Assembly (NCBI GenBank): GCA_963785755.1
Contig: CAWAXG010000002.1
Location: 372,001 to 436,000, forward strand
Direction: 5' to 3'
Length of the DNA stretch: 64,000 nucleotides
Source of the DNA: JACCXG01 sp963785755
GTDB taxonomy: Bacteria > Acidobacteriota > Vicinamibacteria > Vicinamibacterales > 2-12-FULL-66-21
Shown in pieces: positions 37,090-46,315 of this stretch. Below the pieces are notes generated by a model. The model was given only the letters and a program-made list of their open reading frames with translations, searched no databases and was not told where the DNA came from. The number at the start of each line of letters is the position of its first letter. Within the stretch, counting starts at the first letter, position 1. The translations under genes were made by a program, and so were the position numbers.

Positions 37090-37352
37090 GCCGGCTTCCT
37101 GCTGCCCTCGGCCGTGATGAAGTCGGCGATGGTGTCGACGGATCGGAGTACCCGGCTGCCCGTCTCTTCGTCGGTGATCGATACTCCGAAGCTCCGTTCC
37201 AGTTCGAGCACGAGCTCGAGGACGTCGATGGAATCCAGGCCCAGGCCCTCGCCGAACAGCGGCATGCTGTCGCCGATCTCCTGGGGCGAGATTGGCAGCC
37301 GCAGGCTGCGCACGATCGCTTGCTTGATTTCCTCTCTCAGATTCGAGGGCAC
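37086..37352 (-). CDS. Acyl carrier protein
   Basis: An 88-residue ACP with the phosphopantetheine attachment site GLDSIDVLEL (Ser41), acidic helix II and a C-terminal helix. The carrier is distinct from a housekeeping AcpP in sequence (LRLPISPQEIGDSMPLFG), and its location between FabG-like and deacetylase genes points to a dedicated pathway. It begins 14 bases after the ketoreductase, and its stop overlaps the deacetylase ATG. No phosphopantetheinyl transferase is encoded in the window. Confidence 0.92.
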   Translation of the reverse strand: MPSNLREEIKQAIVRSLRLPISPQEIGDSMPLFGEGLGLDSIDVLELVLELERSFGVSITDEETGSRVLRSVDTIADFITAEGSRKPA

Positions 37353-37366
37353 AGGCCACGCCTCCG

Positions 37367-38122
37367 CTACAACAGGCCGCCGTCCACGCCAATCACCTGA
37401 CCGGTGACGTATCCCGCAGCATTCGACGCGAGGAAGGCCACGACGGACGCGACCTCGCGCGGCAATCCGGCGCGCTTCATGGGCACGGCCGCGAGGTAGG
37501 CCGCGCGCGCCTCCGCCGGCATCTCGGCGAGCATGTCGGTTTCGATCAACCCCGGCGCCACGGCGTTCACCAGGACGCCCTTTGCGGCGACGTCGCGGGA
37601 GAGCGCGCGGGTGAAGCCTTCGAGCCCGGCTTTCGATGCCGCGTAGCTCGTTTGGCCCGGGAGCGGCATGCGGGCGCTGGGCGACGACACGTTGATGATA
37701 CGTCCCCAGCCATTGAGCAGCATGCCGCGAATGACCGCTCTCGTGCAGAAGTACGCCCCCTGCAGATTCACCTGCAGCACGTCACTCCATCGTCCCGTGT
37801 CCATCAACAGGAAATGGGCGTCGCGCGTAATGGCGGCGTTGTTCACCAGAATGTCCGGACGGCCGATCTCGCGCTCCACGCCGGCGAAGAACGCTTTGAC
37901 GGCGTTCTCGTCGGCCACGTCGCAGCGACCGGCCCAGGCTCGTCCTCCGGCGTTACTCACGCGCGCGACGAGCTCCGCGGCGGGAGCTTCCTGGTCGCGA
38001 TACGCGATCGCAACAGACGCGCCGCGCTCAGCCAGCAGCTCTGCTATCCCGCGGCCTATTCCACGAGAGCCGCCGGTCACTACCGCTACTCGGCCGTTGA
38101 GTTGGAGTTCGTCGAAGGACAC
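37367..38122 (-). CDS. 3-oxoacyl-ACP reductase (FabG-like SDR)
   Basis: Short-chain dehydrogenase of 251 residues. TGGSRGIGRGIAE is the NADPH-binding glycine motif, followed by NNAAITRD, the catalytic Ser in NVSSPSAR and YAASK with the catalytic Tyr and Lys, and an APGLIETDM segment. It probably reduces the beta-keto group on the dedicated ACP in this operon. It follows the KS-beta gene by 36 bases. Confidence 0.92.
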   Translation of the reverse strand: MSFDELQLNGRVAVVTGGSRGIGRGIAELLAERGASVAIAYRDQEAPAAELVARVSNAGGRAWAGRCDVADENAVKAFFAGVEREIGRPDILVNNAAITRDAHFLLMDTGRWSDVLQVNLQGAYFCTRAVIRGMLLNGWGRIINVSSPSARMPLPGQTSYAASKAGLEGFTRALSRDVAAKGVLVNAVAPGLIETDMLAEMPAEARAAYLAAVPMKRAGLPREVASVVAFLASNAAGYVTGQVIGVDGGLL

Positions 38123-38158
38123 TACGCTGCAGGCTGGCCGCCCGATGATAACAGAACC

Positions 38159-39403
38159 TCAACGATTGACGCGGACGACGCAGGAATAGAGCGCGCCGCC
38201 GCTGGCGAAGCTGTTGACGAGAACGATCGGGCCCGGCGCGTCGACCGCGGTAGTCGCCAGCCGGAGATCTCGCGCCGGCGGGTCGACGTCGGCGAGGCCA
38301 CTCACCGGCGGCACGCGCCCGGTCACACCGCAGAGCAGCGCCGCCGCGGAGGCGGCGCTGCCCGACGCGCCGAATTCCCCAAGCGCGCCTTTGATGCTCG
38401 TCACCACGGGGCGGTTCCCGAACAGCTGGGTCAGCGCGCTGGCTTCCGTTTCGTCGAGCACGCGTGACGCATTGGCCGACGCATACACGATATCGACATC
38501 GTCCGGCTTCAGTCGGGCATCGTCCAGGGCCAGCGCCATTGTCCTGACGAGCGGCTCGGGGCGATCGGGCCACGCATTCAGCGGCAGCGCCGCAGATGCC
38601 GCACCAACGCCGAGGATCTCGCCGTACGATCGTGCGCCACGCTCACGCCAGCGATCGCCTCGCTCGAGCCACAGGCCGAAGCCCCCCTCTCCCATGACGA
38701 ATCCGCGGCGGCACCGGTCGAACGGAGCGACGGCACTGCTGAACGATCGCGCGGCGTTCATCACGCGAAAGCGGTCGTGGGCCTTGTAGAAGAGCTCGTA
38801 GATCCCGTCCATGCCGCCCGCCATCATCGCGTCGGCGCGTCCGCCCCGAATCACGTCGACGGCCGTGGCCAGCGCTGCCAGCCCGGATGCCTCCTTCTGG
38901 CTGATCGTGGCGTTGGGACCGCGAAGCTTGTACTCGAGGCCGACGAGGCCGGCCGCGGCGTTGGCGACCGTGCTGTTGAAGAGCAGCGCGGGCGCACCGG
39001 TCGGCCCCCCGCGGAAGAACGCCTCCAGGTATTCGTGAGAAGCCTGGCCGCCAGCGCTGTAGGTGCCCAGCACGACGCCGGCGCGATCGTCTCCCTCCGC
39101 GGACACCGGGTAGCAAGCGTCTTCCATCGCCTGCCGGGTCGCGACCAGGGCGAACGGCCCTGTGCCATCCATCCGGCGCAGCTTCATCGGCGAAATCCAG
39201 CGGGCGGGATCGAAGTTCGAGACGGGCGCGGTGAGTATCGAGCGGCAACCCTGCGACTCGAAGTAAGCCGACGGCGTGATTCCCGTCTTCCCGGCGAGCA
39301 GCGCGTCGCGAAAGCTGTCGCGCGAATCGCCGAACGCCGAGACGATGCCGATGCCGGTGACGTAGACGGGCGCGCTCTCTCCCGCTGCTCGGCTGTCGAT
39401 CAC
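38159..39403 (-). CDS. KS-beta / chain-length-factor-like ketosynthase homologue
   Basis: A protein of about 414 residues with the thiolase fold of FabF but without its catalytic residues. Aligning by eye to E. coli FabF: the nucleophile position in TACTSG reads SQKEASG (Cys to Glu), the first histidine motif NAHGTSTP reads YASANASR, and the second, KSMTGH, reads TSIKGA. Loss of all three is characteristic of KS-beta partners in type II polyketide and aryl polyene systems, which heterodimerise with an active KS. It is first in the seven-gene operon. GTG at 39403 is preferred; ATG at 39430 would overlap the start of the divergent LolA-like gene. Confidence 0.85.
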   Translation of the reverse strand: MIDSRAAGESAPVYVTGIGIVSAFGDSRDSFRDALLAGKTGITPSAYFESQGCRSILTAPVSNFDPARWISPMKLRRMDGTGPFALVATRQAMEDACYPVSAEGDDRAGVVLGTYSAGGQASHEYLEAFFRGGPTGAPALLFNSTVANAAAGLVGLEYKLRGPNATISQKEASGLAALATAVDVIRGGRADAMMAGGMDGIYELFYKAHDRFRVMNAARSFSSAVAPFDRCRRGFVMGEGGFGLWLERGDRWRERGARSYGEILGVGAASAALPLNAWPDRPEPLVRTMALALDDARLKPDDVDIVYASANASRVLDETEASALTQLFGNRPVVTSIKGALGEFGASGSAASAAALLCGVTGRVPPVSGLADVDPPARDLRLATTAVDAPGPIVLVNSFASGGALYSCVVRVNR

Positions 39404-39428
39404 GGCGCGTACGTTACCATTGCGGATC

Positions 39429-40076
39429 ATGCGGGTTCAACGCCGCGATCGGCTGCGCAGGGCCGTTTTTCAGGCTTTCGCGGCTCTCCTGATCCCGCCG
39501 GCGTTCACCGGCATTGCCGCGCGCCGCGATCTGTTCGACGACCTCTACCGCCGCGGGCAGGCACAGAATGCGTCACTGCGGACATTCACCGCGGCGTTCA
39601 CCGAAACGACGACGTCGGCACTGCTGACGCGTCCGTTGACGGCGCGCGGCACGGTCGCCGTCGAGCGTCCGTCTCGAATCGCACTCAGATACACGGAACC
39701 CGAGGGACGCGTTCTGATCATCGATCGGGATCGCATGACGATCGCCTGGCCCTCGCGGGGCGTGCGTCAGACCAGGGACATCGGCGCGTCGCAGCAGCGC
39801 GTGCAGAAGTACTTCGTGGACAGCTCACCCGCCGAGCTCCGTTCGCATTTCGAAATTGCGGCACGCGAAGAACCAGATCGCGCGACCTACGTCGTCACGC
39901 TCGCGCCGAAGCGGAAACAGATCAAGGAAGGCCTGTCACATCTGGAGCTCCGGCTCGATCCCGGGTCGCTGTTGATGACGTCGATGAAGATGACGTTTCC
40001 GAATGGCGACACGAAGGTGATGACATTCACGGACATCAAGCCGAACGCGGTCATCGATGCGGCGGTGTTTCGGTAG
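39429..40076 (+). CDS. LolA-like outer membrane lipid/lipoprotein carrier
   Basis: A 215-residue predicted secreted protein. After a hydrophobic N-terminus (FQAFAALLIPPAFTGIAA) the mature part has the LolA pattern: ASLRTFTAAFTETT, GTVAVERPSRIALRYTEPEGRVLIIDRD and LELRLDPGSLLMTSMKMTFPNGDT, ending ITFTDIKPN-like with DAAVF. LolA relatives in aryl polyene clusters accompany an MMPL exporter, as here (41761). ATG at 39429; a TTG nine bases upstream is in frame. Divergent from the KS-beta operon. Confidence 0.85.
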   Translation: MRVQRRDRLRRAVFQAFAALLIPPAFTGIAARRDLFDDLYRRGQAQNASLRTFTAAFTETTTSALLTRPLTARGTVAVERPSRIALRYTEPEGRVLIIDRDRMTIAWPSRGVRQTRDIGASQQRVQKYFVDSSPAELRSHFEIAAREEPDRATYVVTLAPKRKQIKEGLSHLELRLDPGSLLMTSMKMTFPNGDTKVMTFTDIKPNAVIDAAVFR

Positions 40077-40122
40077 CCTGATCAACTTCCGACTCCAACC
40101 TCCAACTGCGCTTCGCGCCGCA

Positions 40123-40179
40123 CGAAGGCACCACGGAACGAAGGCAAGAATCTGTTGAATACCTGACGTCGTGCCTTCG
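40123..40179. terminator. Inverted repeat between convergent LolA-like and B12 radical SAM genes
   Basis: CGAAGGCAC (40123-40131) pairs with GTGCCTTCG (40171-40179) across a 39-base loop. It lies in the 147-base convergent gap, which also holds the stuttering word block at 40083-40107. The long loop and absent T-tract make termination uncertain. Confidence 0.35.
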
Positions 40180-40223
40180 AGCCGTCGTGCAGCGCGGTAG
40201 CGCAGGCGATTACTCGCAACCGT

Positions 40224-41693
40224 TCACCCGGCTCGTTCGAGCGTGTCCCTTTGGGCGTTCGAAGTCGTCTGTCGGGCGTCGACTGAGAGCGGGCTCAGGT
40301 CGTACTCGGCAAGATAGTGCGCCGGATCCATCATGCGCTGCGTGCGCGCGAGCGCGCGCAGCAGGAACGGCGCGTTGCGCAGATCGACCTCGCGCAACCA
40401 CCGCCAGAGGCTCTTGCGGCCGCGCAGGTTCAGGACGGATCGGCGCCACGTTTCGCAATACAGCTGGAAAAACCGTTGTGGCCCGAGCGCCGGCTCCCAC
40501 AGCAGATGATGCATGTCGAAGTGGGCCCAGCGCCTGGCGCGCAGCCGCGGCCGCATGTCGTCGAAGTAGGCGGTGCCCGGCAGCGGCGTCAGAATCGTGA
40601 AGCCGGCCTGGAACAGCCGGTGGCGCTCGACGAACCCCCAGAGATGTTCGAAGTCCGCTTCGGTCCACGCCGGATCGATCACAAAATTCCCGGTGACGCC
40701 ATAACCCAGGGATCGAGCCACTTCCACGCCCTGGACGGTGTGGTCGACGGTGGCGTCCTTCATCAGCCCGCTGAGCCCGCGATCCGTCGCGGCCTCGAGG
40801 CCGAAGAAGATGTCGAAGTCGCGCGCGAGTGGACGCCACGCCTCGAGAAGATCCGCATGGCGCGCCACGAGATCCACCCGGCTCTGGACGAGGATCCATT
40901 GCTTCCGCACGCCCCGGCGCCGGAGCTCACGGGCAAGTGCGAGGCTGCGGGATGGGTGGTACCAGAACAGATCGTCGGCGACGAAGACGTGATCGCCGGT
41001 CGAGGCAAAGTCCTCGCAGACCGACTGTATCGATCGCTCGCGCACCGATCGCGCGTGCAGCTGCCAGATCGAACAGAAGGAGCAACGGAACGGACAGCCG
41101 CGCGCGGTCTCGACGAGCCAGGCGGGCCGGTGCGCGAGGCACGCGTACTGCCGCCGCCAGGACGCGACGTGGCGTCTCGCCGGAAGTGGAACGGCATCGA
41201 GCTCGAATGCGTCGGGATGAGCGGGCGTGGTCACGACGTCACCCGACGGCTCGCGGAACACGAGCCCGGGCACGTCGCGAAGGCTTCCACCCCGGACCAG
41301 GGCGTCCGCAATCCCGGGCATCGCCCGCTCCCCGTCGTCCAGGACCACGGCATCGACGGCCCCCTCGAGGAACGGGTTCGGATACGCGGCAGCGGTGTGG
41401 CCGCCGACGATGATCGGAACCCCGGGCACGTGATGGCGGACCGTGCGCGCCAGCTCGAGCACTTCGTCCGTTTCGAGCGCGTGCATGGCGGCGATACCGA
41501 CCAGTTGCGGAGCAGCGCGGCGGAGTTGCCGCTCGAGCGATCCGCTGAATCGAAGATCGGCCAGCGTCACGCGATGGCCGCGAGCCTCAAGCGCCGCCGC
41601 GATGTACTCCATGCCGAGCGGCTCGATCCGGAAGAAGGGTCCGAGCCCGAAGCGATCGTTGCCGGGCACCGGACGCAGCAGCAGGACGTGCAT
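40224..41693 (-). CDS. B12-binding radical SAM enzyme (HpnR-like)
   Basis: A 489-residue enzyme with an N-terminal cobalamin-binding Rossmann domain (residues 1-135) and a radical SAM domain with Cys200, Cys204 and Cys207 in GCPFRCSFC. The opening HVLLLRPVPGNDRFG and FFRIEPLGMEYIAAALEARGH recall the hopanoid C-3 methylase HpnR group. The canonical B12 DxHxxG histidine is not seen: the site reads DLRFSG, so cobalamin may bind base-off without a His ligand. Such enzymes methylate unactivated carbons or rearrange skeletons. ATG at 41693 fits the N-terminal strand. It is divergent from the MMPL exporter, and a role in tailoring the exported lipid is inferred. Confidence 0.85.
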   Translation of the reverse strand: MHVLLLRPVPGNDRFGLGPFFRIEPLGMEYIAAALEARGHRVTLADLRFSGSLERQLRRAAPQLVGIAAMHALETDEVLELARTVRHHVPGVPIIVGGHTAAAYPNPFLEGAVDAVVLDDGERAMPGIADALVRGGSLRDVPGLVFREPSGDVVTTPAHPDAFELDAVPLPARRHVASWRRQYACLAHRPAWLVETARGCPFRCSFCSIWQLHARSVRERSIQSVCEDFASTGDHVFVADDLFWYHPSRSLALARELRRRGVRKQWILVQSRVDLVARHADLLEAWRPLARDFDIFFGLEAATDRGLSGLMKDATVDHTVQGVEVARSLGYGVTGNFVIDPAWTEADFEHLWGFVERHRLFQAGFTILTPLPGTAYFDDMRPRLRARRWAHFDMHHLLWEPALGPQRFFQLYCETWRRSVLNLRGRKSLWRWLREVDLRNAPFLLRALARTQRMMDPAHYLAEYDLSPLSVDARQTTSNAQRDTLERAG

Positions 41694-41760
41694 GGACAAG
41701 GGCCGCAGCGTAACATACACGCGAGGGTGAGAGTCACGTGCGCGATTCGATCCCGGCCCA

Positions 41761-44238
41761 GTGATCTCACCGATTCTTCATCTCCTGCGGTGGTCCCACC
41801 GACGGCGTCACGTAGTGGCGCTCGCCGCGGTCGCGGTCGTGACGCTCTCGGCGTTCGGCGCGACGCGGTTGACCTTCGACACCGACGTCTCGAGCCTGCT
41901 GCCGCGCAGCGGGCGCGTCATCCCGGCATTCCGGACCTTCATCGAGCATTTCGGCAGCCTCGACGAGCTGTACGTCGTGTTCACCGCGCCCGCAGGCCAT
42001 GCGATTTCGGATTATGGCGAAGACATCGAGGCGTGGGTGCAGCGGCTGCGCGCCACGCCGGAGATCGTGCGAGTCGATGCCGGCGTCGTGGATCCCTCGC
42101 GGGATCTGGAATGGCTGGCGAACCGTCAACTGCTGCTGCTCCGCAGTGAGACGCTCGACACCGCGCTCCGCCGCTTCAAGGGAGCGGACATGCGCGCCGC
42201 GCTGGCCTCGCGGCGCGACCTGCTGGCGGTGCCCTCCGCGTCCGTCACCGACGTGGTCCGTCACGACCCGCTCGGTCTCTACGACCTGGTGCGGGAACAG
42301 CTCGGGGCCACCCAGGCTGGCGTGAATCTGGGCGTCACCGAAGATGGCTATATGACAGCTGACTCGCGCAGCCGTCTGGTGATCGCGCATCCGGTGCGGC
42401 CACCGTTCGACACCGAGTTCTCACGCGCGCTCGCCGCCGCGCTCGATCGGATGCGGAGAGAGATCGCCCCGGCGAAAGCAGAGGCGCCTGAGAGCGACGC
42501 GTTGCCGCCCATGCAGGTCGAGTTCGCAGGCGGCCACGCGATCGCGGTCGAGACGGAGTCGGTCGTCCGGCGCGAAAGCATCCTGAACACCGTCGCTTCT
42601 CTCGCGCTGATTCTGCCCTTGCTCTTTCTCGTGTTCCGCAGCCTGTGGCTGGTCGTGGTGGGGCCGGTGCCCGCGGCGGTTTCGCTGGCAATCGTGCTCG
42701 GCATGCTGGGCCTGGCTGCGACCACGTTGTCGGCGGCGGCCACCGCGTCGGCGGCCATGCTCTTTGGTCTCGGTATAGACGGGGTCGTTCTGCTCTATGT
42801 CGTGCACACGCTGGCGCTTCGCGAGGGCTCGACTGCCGGCGACAGCATCGATCATCTCTCAGGACCGGCAACCAGCATGCTGCTCGGCATGTGGACGACG
42901 GCGGCGACGTTCTACGGCCTGACCTTCGTCGATTTCCCGAGCCTGCAGCAGCTCGGCGCGCTGATTGGCCATAGCATGCTCCTCTGCGGCATTGTGACGC
43001 TCGTGCTCGTCCCGGCGCTGCTGCCGCGGCGGGCGGCAACGCGGAAATCGAAGCTGCTCAGCATGCCAGGACTTGCCAGATGGATTCAGCAGCGCAAGCC
43101 GATGATTCTCGCGGTCGCGGCCGTGGTGACCCTTGCACTCGGCGCGGCGGCTCTGAACATCGACATCAATCCAACACTGGATCGACTTCGGTCTGTTACT
43201 CCGGCGGCGGTGTCGCTGGAGCGGATCGCCCCGCGGTTCGGCCTGCCCTACGATGTCTATCTCGTGCTCCAGCGCGGCGCCGATCTGGACGGGTTGCTGG
43301 CCGCCAACGAACGTCTCGCACGCGATATCGGAACAGCCATGCCAGCGGCGGGATTTCAGGCCGCATCGGCGCTCCTGCCGTCGCAGGCGTCACAGAATGA
43401 ACGCGCGGCGGCCATCCGGCGGGCCGGACTGTCCGCCGGCGACGTGGCGATTGACCTCGACGCGGCCGCCGTCGCGGAAGGCTTCAAGAAGAGCTCATTC
43501 GCGGAGTTTCGACACCGGCTGCCGCGGCTGCTCGCGACCGACGCACGGCTCACGTACGACGAGTACCGGGCTCACGGCCTGTCGGATCTCATCGGCCGGT
43601 TCGTGAGGAGGGCCGGCCCGGAGTGGCTGATCGTCAGCTACGCATCCCCCTCATCGGACAGCGACGCCGTTCGTCTTCAGCAGATCGTCGCCGGGTCCGG
43701 CGAAGGCGCCGTTCTGACCGGACTGCCGCTCGTCAACCGCGAGCTCGCAGAACGGTTCACGCCGCAGTTCCTCCGCGGTCTCGCGATCGGCACGTCCGTG
43801 GTTCTCGTTCTCATCCTTGCGGCATTTCGCGACTGGCGGCTTTCCCTGCTGTCGCTCGTTCCGGCCGTGCTCGGCCTCGTCTGGGCGGCCGGCGTCATCG
43901 CGCTCGCACGCATCGAGCTGGATCTGTTCGCCGTGTTCGCCGTCGTCACGTTCGTCGGCATCGGCGTCGACTACGGCGTGCATCTCGTGCACCGATATCG
44001 CGAGCGCCGGGACGCCGGGCGGGCGATCGCGGAGCTGGCGCCGGTCATTCTTGTCGCTGCCGCGATCACGCTGCTCGGGTACGGCACGCTGGTGGCTTCG
44101 AGTTATCCTCCGCTGCGTTCGATCGGACTCGTCTCGATCGTCGCGGTCGTCACGCTGGCCACCGCATCGGTGATTGTGATGCCGGCTCTCCTTCCTGGTC
44201 CCTCGCCGGCGCAGACCCCGGCGGGCGGCGACGCATGA
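41761..44238 (+). CDS. MMPL-family RND lipid exporter
   Basis: An 825-residue inner membrane transporter with two MMPL halves. The first transmembrane helix is VVALAAVAVVTLSAFGAT, followed by a periplasmic loop, a 5-helix block near residues 280-420 (with GLGIDGVVLLYVVHTLA) and a second half with VVLVLILAAF, VGIGVDYGVHLVHRYRER and LLGYGTLVAS. The layout matches HpnN and aryl-polyene MMPL exporters that move lipids towards the outer membrane. Start is GTG at 41761. The next gene overlaps by 4 bases (ATGA). With the LolA-like proteins nearby it forms the probable export route. Confidence 0.9.
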   Translation: MISPILHLLRWSHRRRHVVALAAVAVVTLSAFGATRLTFDTDVSSLLPRSGRVIPAFRTFIEHFGSLDELYVVFTAPAGHAISDYGEDIEAWVQRLRATPEIVRVDAGVVDPSRDLEWLANRQLLLLRSETLDTALRRFKGADMRAALASRRDLLAVPSASVTDVVRHDPLGLYDLVREQLGATQAGVNLGVTEDGYMTADSRSRLVIAHPVRPPFDTEFSRALAAALDRMRREIAPAKAEAPESDALPPMQVEFAGGHAIAVETESVVRRESILNTVASLALILPLLFLVFRSLWLVVVGPVPAAVSLAIVLGMLGLAATTLSAAATASAAMLFGLGIDGVVLLYVVHTLALREGSTAGDSIDHLSGPATSMLLGMWTTAATFYGLTFVDFPSLQQLGALIGHSMLLCGIVTLVLVPALLPRRAATRKSKLLSMPGLARWIQQRKPMILAVAAVVTLALGAAALNIDINPTLDRLRSVTPAAVSLERIAPRFGLPYDVYLVLQRGADLDGLLAANERLARDIGTAMPAAGFQAASALLPSQASQNERAAAIRRAGLSAGDVAIDLDAAAVAEGFKKSSFAEFRHRLPRLLATDARLTYDEYRAHGLSDLIGRFVRRAGPEWLIVSYASPSSDSDAVRLQQIVAGSGEGAVLTGLPLVNRELAERFTPQFLRGLAIGTSVVLVLILAAFRDWRLSLLSLVPAVLGLVWAAGVIALARIELDLFAVFAVVTFVGIGVDYGVHLVHRYRERRDAGRAIAELAPVILVAAAITLLGYGTLVASSYPPLRSIGLVSIVAVVTLATASVIVMPALLPGPSPAQTPAGGDA

Positions 44239-45218
44239 ACGTGGAGACGAACCCGATCCGCGAAGCCACGCCTCCGGGCAGGGATGCCGCTCCCGTTCCG
44301 CGGCGCTGGACCCTGCATGGTCTCAACAACGGCCTGATTTTCAACGCCACGTATCGCGGCGTTCGCGTCCTGCCGCGTCAGGTGTCGTACGGGATCGGGC
44401 AGGTGGGGACGTGGATCGCGTGGCGATCGATGGCGGAAACCCGTCAAGCGATCGCCGCGAACCTCGGCGCCATCTTCCCCGGCGAGACCCGAGAGGCGCG
44501 CGAGCGTCGCGCGCTCGACACCCTGCGCAGCTACGCACGCGACACGATCGATTTCGTGCGCGCCCTCTCGTCGTCCGGCCACACGGAAGACATGTTCGAG
44601 GTCGCACGAGAGTATCTGACGCTCATCCGCGACCTCCGAGCGCAGGGCCGCGGAATCCTGCTCGTCACCGGCCACTACGGCAACTGGGAGATCGGCAGCC
44701 TGCTCATCCGCCGCGCGCTCGACCTGCCGCTGACGATCGTGGCGATGGCCGAGGCCAGTCCCGAAGTGAACCGGATCCGGCGCGAAATCCGGGACGTCAT
44801 CGGCGCCGAGACGCTCGAGGTCCGCCAATCGCTCGACACCGCGCTCCAGATCCGCCGCCGCCTCGCCGACAACCACATCGTCGCGATGCTGATCGACCGG
44901 CACTACGGCCGCGATCGGGTTCCCGTGACCATGTTCGGCCGGTCCGCCTGGTTTCTCCGAACGCCCTTCCTGATGGCGCACGCGACCGGCGCAGCGGTCC
45001 TGCCGGCTTTCATCGAGCGTATCGGCCCCGGACGCTTCGCGCCGCGGCTCTTCCCGCCGATCATCGTCGCCGACCGCCCGCGGGACGAGGCGATTCGGCA
45101 CGCGGCACAACAGGTGGCCGACGGACTCGCCGAGCGAATCAGGCTGCATCCGGAGTTCTGGTATCACTTCTACCGGTATTGGGATGCGCAGAGGGATGCG
45201 TACGAGGGGTTGATCTAG
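44235..45218 (+). CDS. LpxL/HtrB-like lysophospholipid acyltransferase
   Basis: A 327-residue acyltransferase. The HX4E active site is GHYGNWE (His147, Glu152), followed by the DRHYGRDRVPVTMFGR segment and the PPII motif typical of the lipid A late-acyltransferase family. A weakly hydrophobic segment near residues 35-65 may anchor it to the inner membrane. It is translationally coupled to the MMPL exporter (ATGA), so acylation of the exported product or its carrier glycolipid is a reasonable inference. Confidence 0.88.
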   Translation: MNVETNPIREATPPGRDAAPVPRRWTLHGLNNGLIFNATYRGVRVLPRQVSYGIGQVGTWIAWRSMAETRQAIAANLGAIFPGETREARERRALDTLRSYARDTIDFVRALSSSGHTEDMFEVAREYLTLIRDLRAQGRGILLVTGHYGNWEIGSLLIRRALDLPLTIVAMAEASPEVNRIRREIRDVIGAETLEVRQSLDTALQIRRRLADNHIVAMLIDRHYGRDRVPVTMFGRSAWFLRTPFLMAHATGAAVLPAFIERIGPGRFAPRLFPPIIVADRPRDEAIRHAAQQVADGLAERIRLHPEFWYHFYRYWDAQRDAYEGLI

Positions 45219-45262
45219 TCGGGACTGGGGACTCGGGACTCGGGACTGGGGCTTGTCTCGGG
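45219..45262. repeat. Short tandem GGGACTC-type repeat
   Basis: Directly after the acyltransferase stop, the words GGGACTGG and GGGACTC recur four times or more in about 40 bases, ending GGGGCTTGTCTCGGG. No gene overlaps it. It is one of several stuttering intergenic blocks in the window. Confidence 0.6.
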
Positions 45263-45301
45263 ATCGGGGATCAAAGACGGGTAATTCGGAACGCCATAGA
45301 C

Positions 45302-46315
45302 ATGGACCTGCTCTCGCACGCTGCGCTCGGGCGCACGCTCATTGCGTTAGCGCCGGATGACCGTAGAGGCCGTGCGGTCGTCGTTGCGGGCACGCTGGGC
45401 GCGCTGTCGCCCGACATCGACGCGGTGCTGATGCCGTTCGGGTGGGACGTGTATCTGCGCGCGCACGAGATCGGGACGCACACGATCGTCGGCACGATGG
45501 TCTGCGCGGTGCTCACGGCGTCGCTCGTCCGGCTGTTCGCGCGAACTCAGCAGTGGCGTCTGCTCGCGTTCGCGGCATGGGTCGGGGCCACGAGCCACGT
45601 CACGCTCGACGTCCTCTCGAGCTCGAGAATCCGCGTGCTGTGGCCGATGGTCGATCGGCAGTTCAGCATTCCGCTGGTCGCGATGGCGGATCCCTGGCTC
45701 GCAGCCATCCTGATTGGTGGCGCGCTCGCCTTCCTGGCGGCGGGTCAGAAGAAGACGGTCGCGGTCGGCGTGATTGGAACTGCCGCGGCGTTTCTCTCGC
45801 TGAAGGCCGTCATGGCGCCGAGGGCGTTGAACGACTATCGCGCAGTGGCCGGCGGCGGCAACTCCACCTCCCGGATCGTCGAGGCGAAGTGGGCATCACT
45901 GTCGCAATGGCACGTCTACGATCGAACGCCGGACCATCTTCGACTCTGGCGCACGACCGCGGGGTCGCAAGGAGCCGAGCTCATCCTGTCCTGGCCGGCC
46001 GGCGTCGAGCACCCACTCGTGAAGGAATCGCGATCGTTGTCCGCAGTGCAGAACTTCCTGCACGTTCACGATCTGACGCTGGCGACGACCGTGGCGCAGC
46101 CCGACGGGCGCGAATGGGTGTTGTGGTCCGACATCCGCTTCTGCTGGAACCCCGATGCCCGGGACGCCCCTCAGCTCGAGCCGATTGTCGGGACCGGAGG
46201 GGCCAGGCTGTCCTGTGCCCTGTGGTTCGGCGGCGAATTCGACGGCGGCGGTAATCCGGTTCGACAGATTGTGAAGGTGGCCGGGTTTACGCAGACGCGC
46301 GCGGTGGGCGAGTGA
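45302..46315 (+). CDS. YdjM-like membrane-bound metal-dependent hydrolase
   Basis: A 337-residue membrane protein. The N-terminal HAALGRTL, the GTLGALSPDIDAV motif and the GTHTIVGT segment match the YdjM/DUF457 inner membrane hydrolase family, with metal-binding His and Asp residues. About four or five transmembrane helices occupy residues 25-170, then a soluble C-terminal domain of 160 residues. It is the third co-directional gene after the exporter and acyltransferase, 83 bases downstream. The family's substrate is unknown. The last 29 bases overlap the convergent methyltransferase gene. Confidence 0.8.
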   Translation: MDLLSHAALGRTLIALAPDDRRGRAVVVAGTLGALSPDIDAVLMPFGWDVYLRAHEIGTHTIVGTMVCAVLTASLVRLFARTQQWRLLAFAAWVGATSHVTLDVLSSSRIRVLWPMVDRQFSIPLVAMADPWLAAILIGGALAFLAAGQKKTVAVGVIGTAAAFLSLKAVMAPRALNDYRAVAGGGNSTSRIVEAKWASLSQWHVYDRTPDHLRLWRTTAGSQGAELILSWPAGVEHPLVKESRSLSAVQNFLHVHDLTLATTVAQPDGREWVLWSDIRFCWNPDARDAPQLEPIVGTGGARLSCALWFGGEFDGGGNPVRQIVKVAGFTQTRAVGE

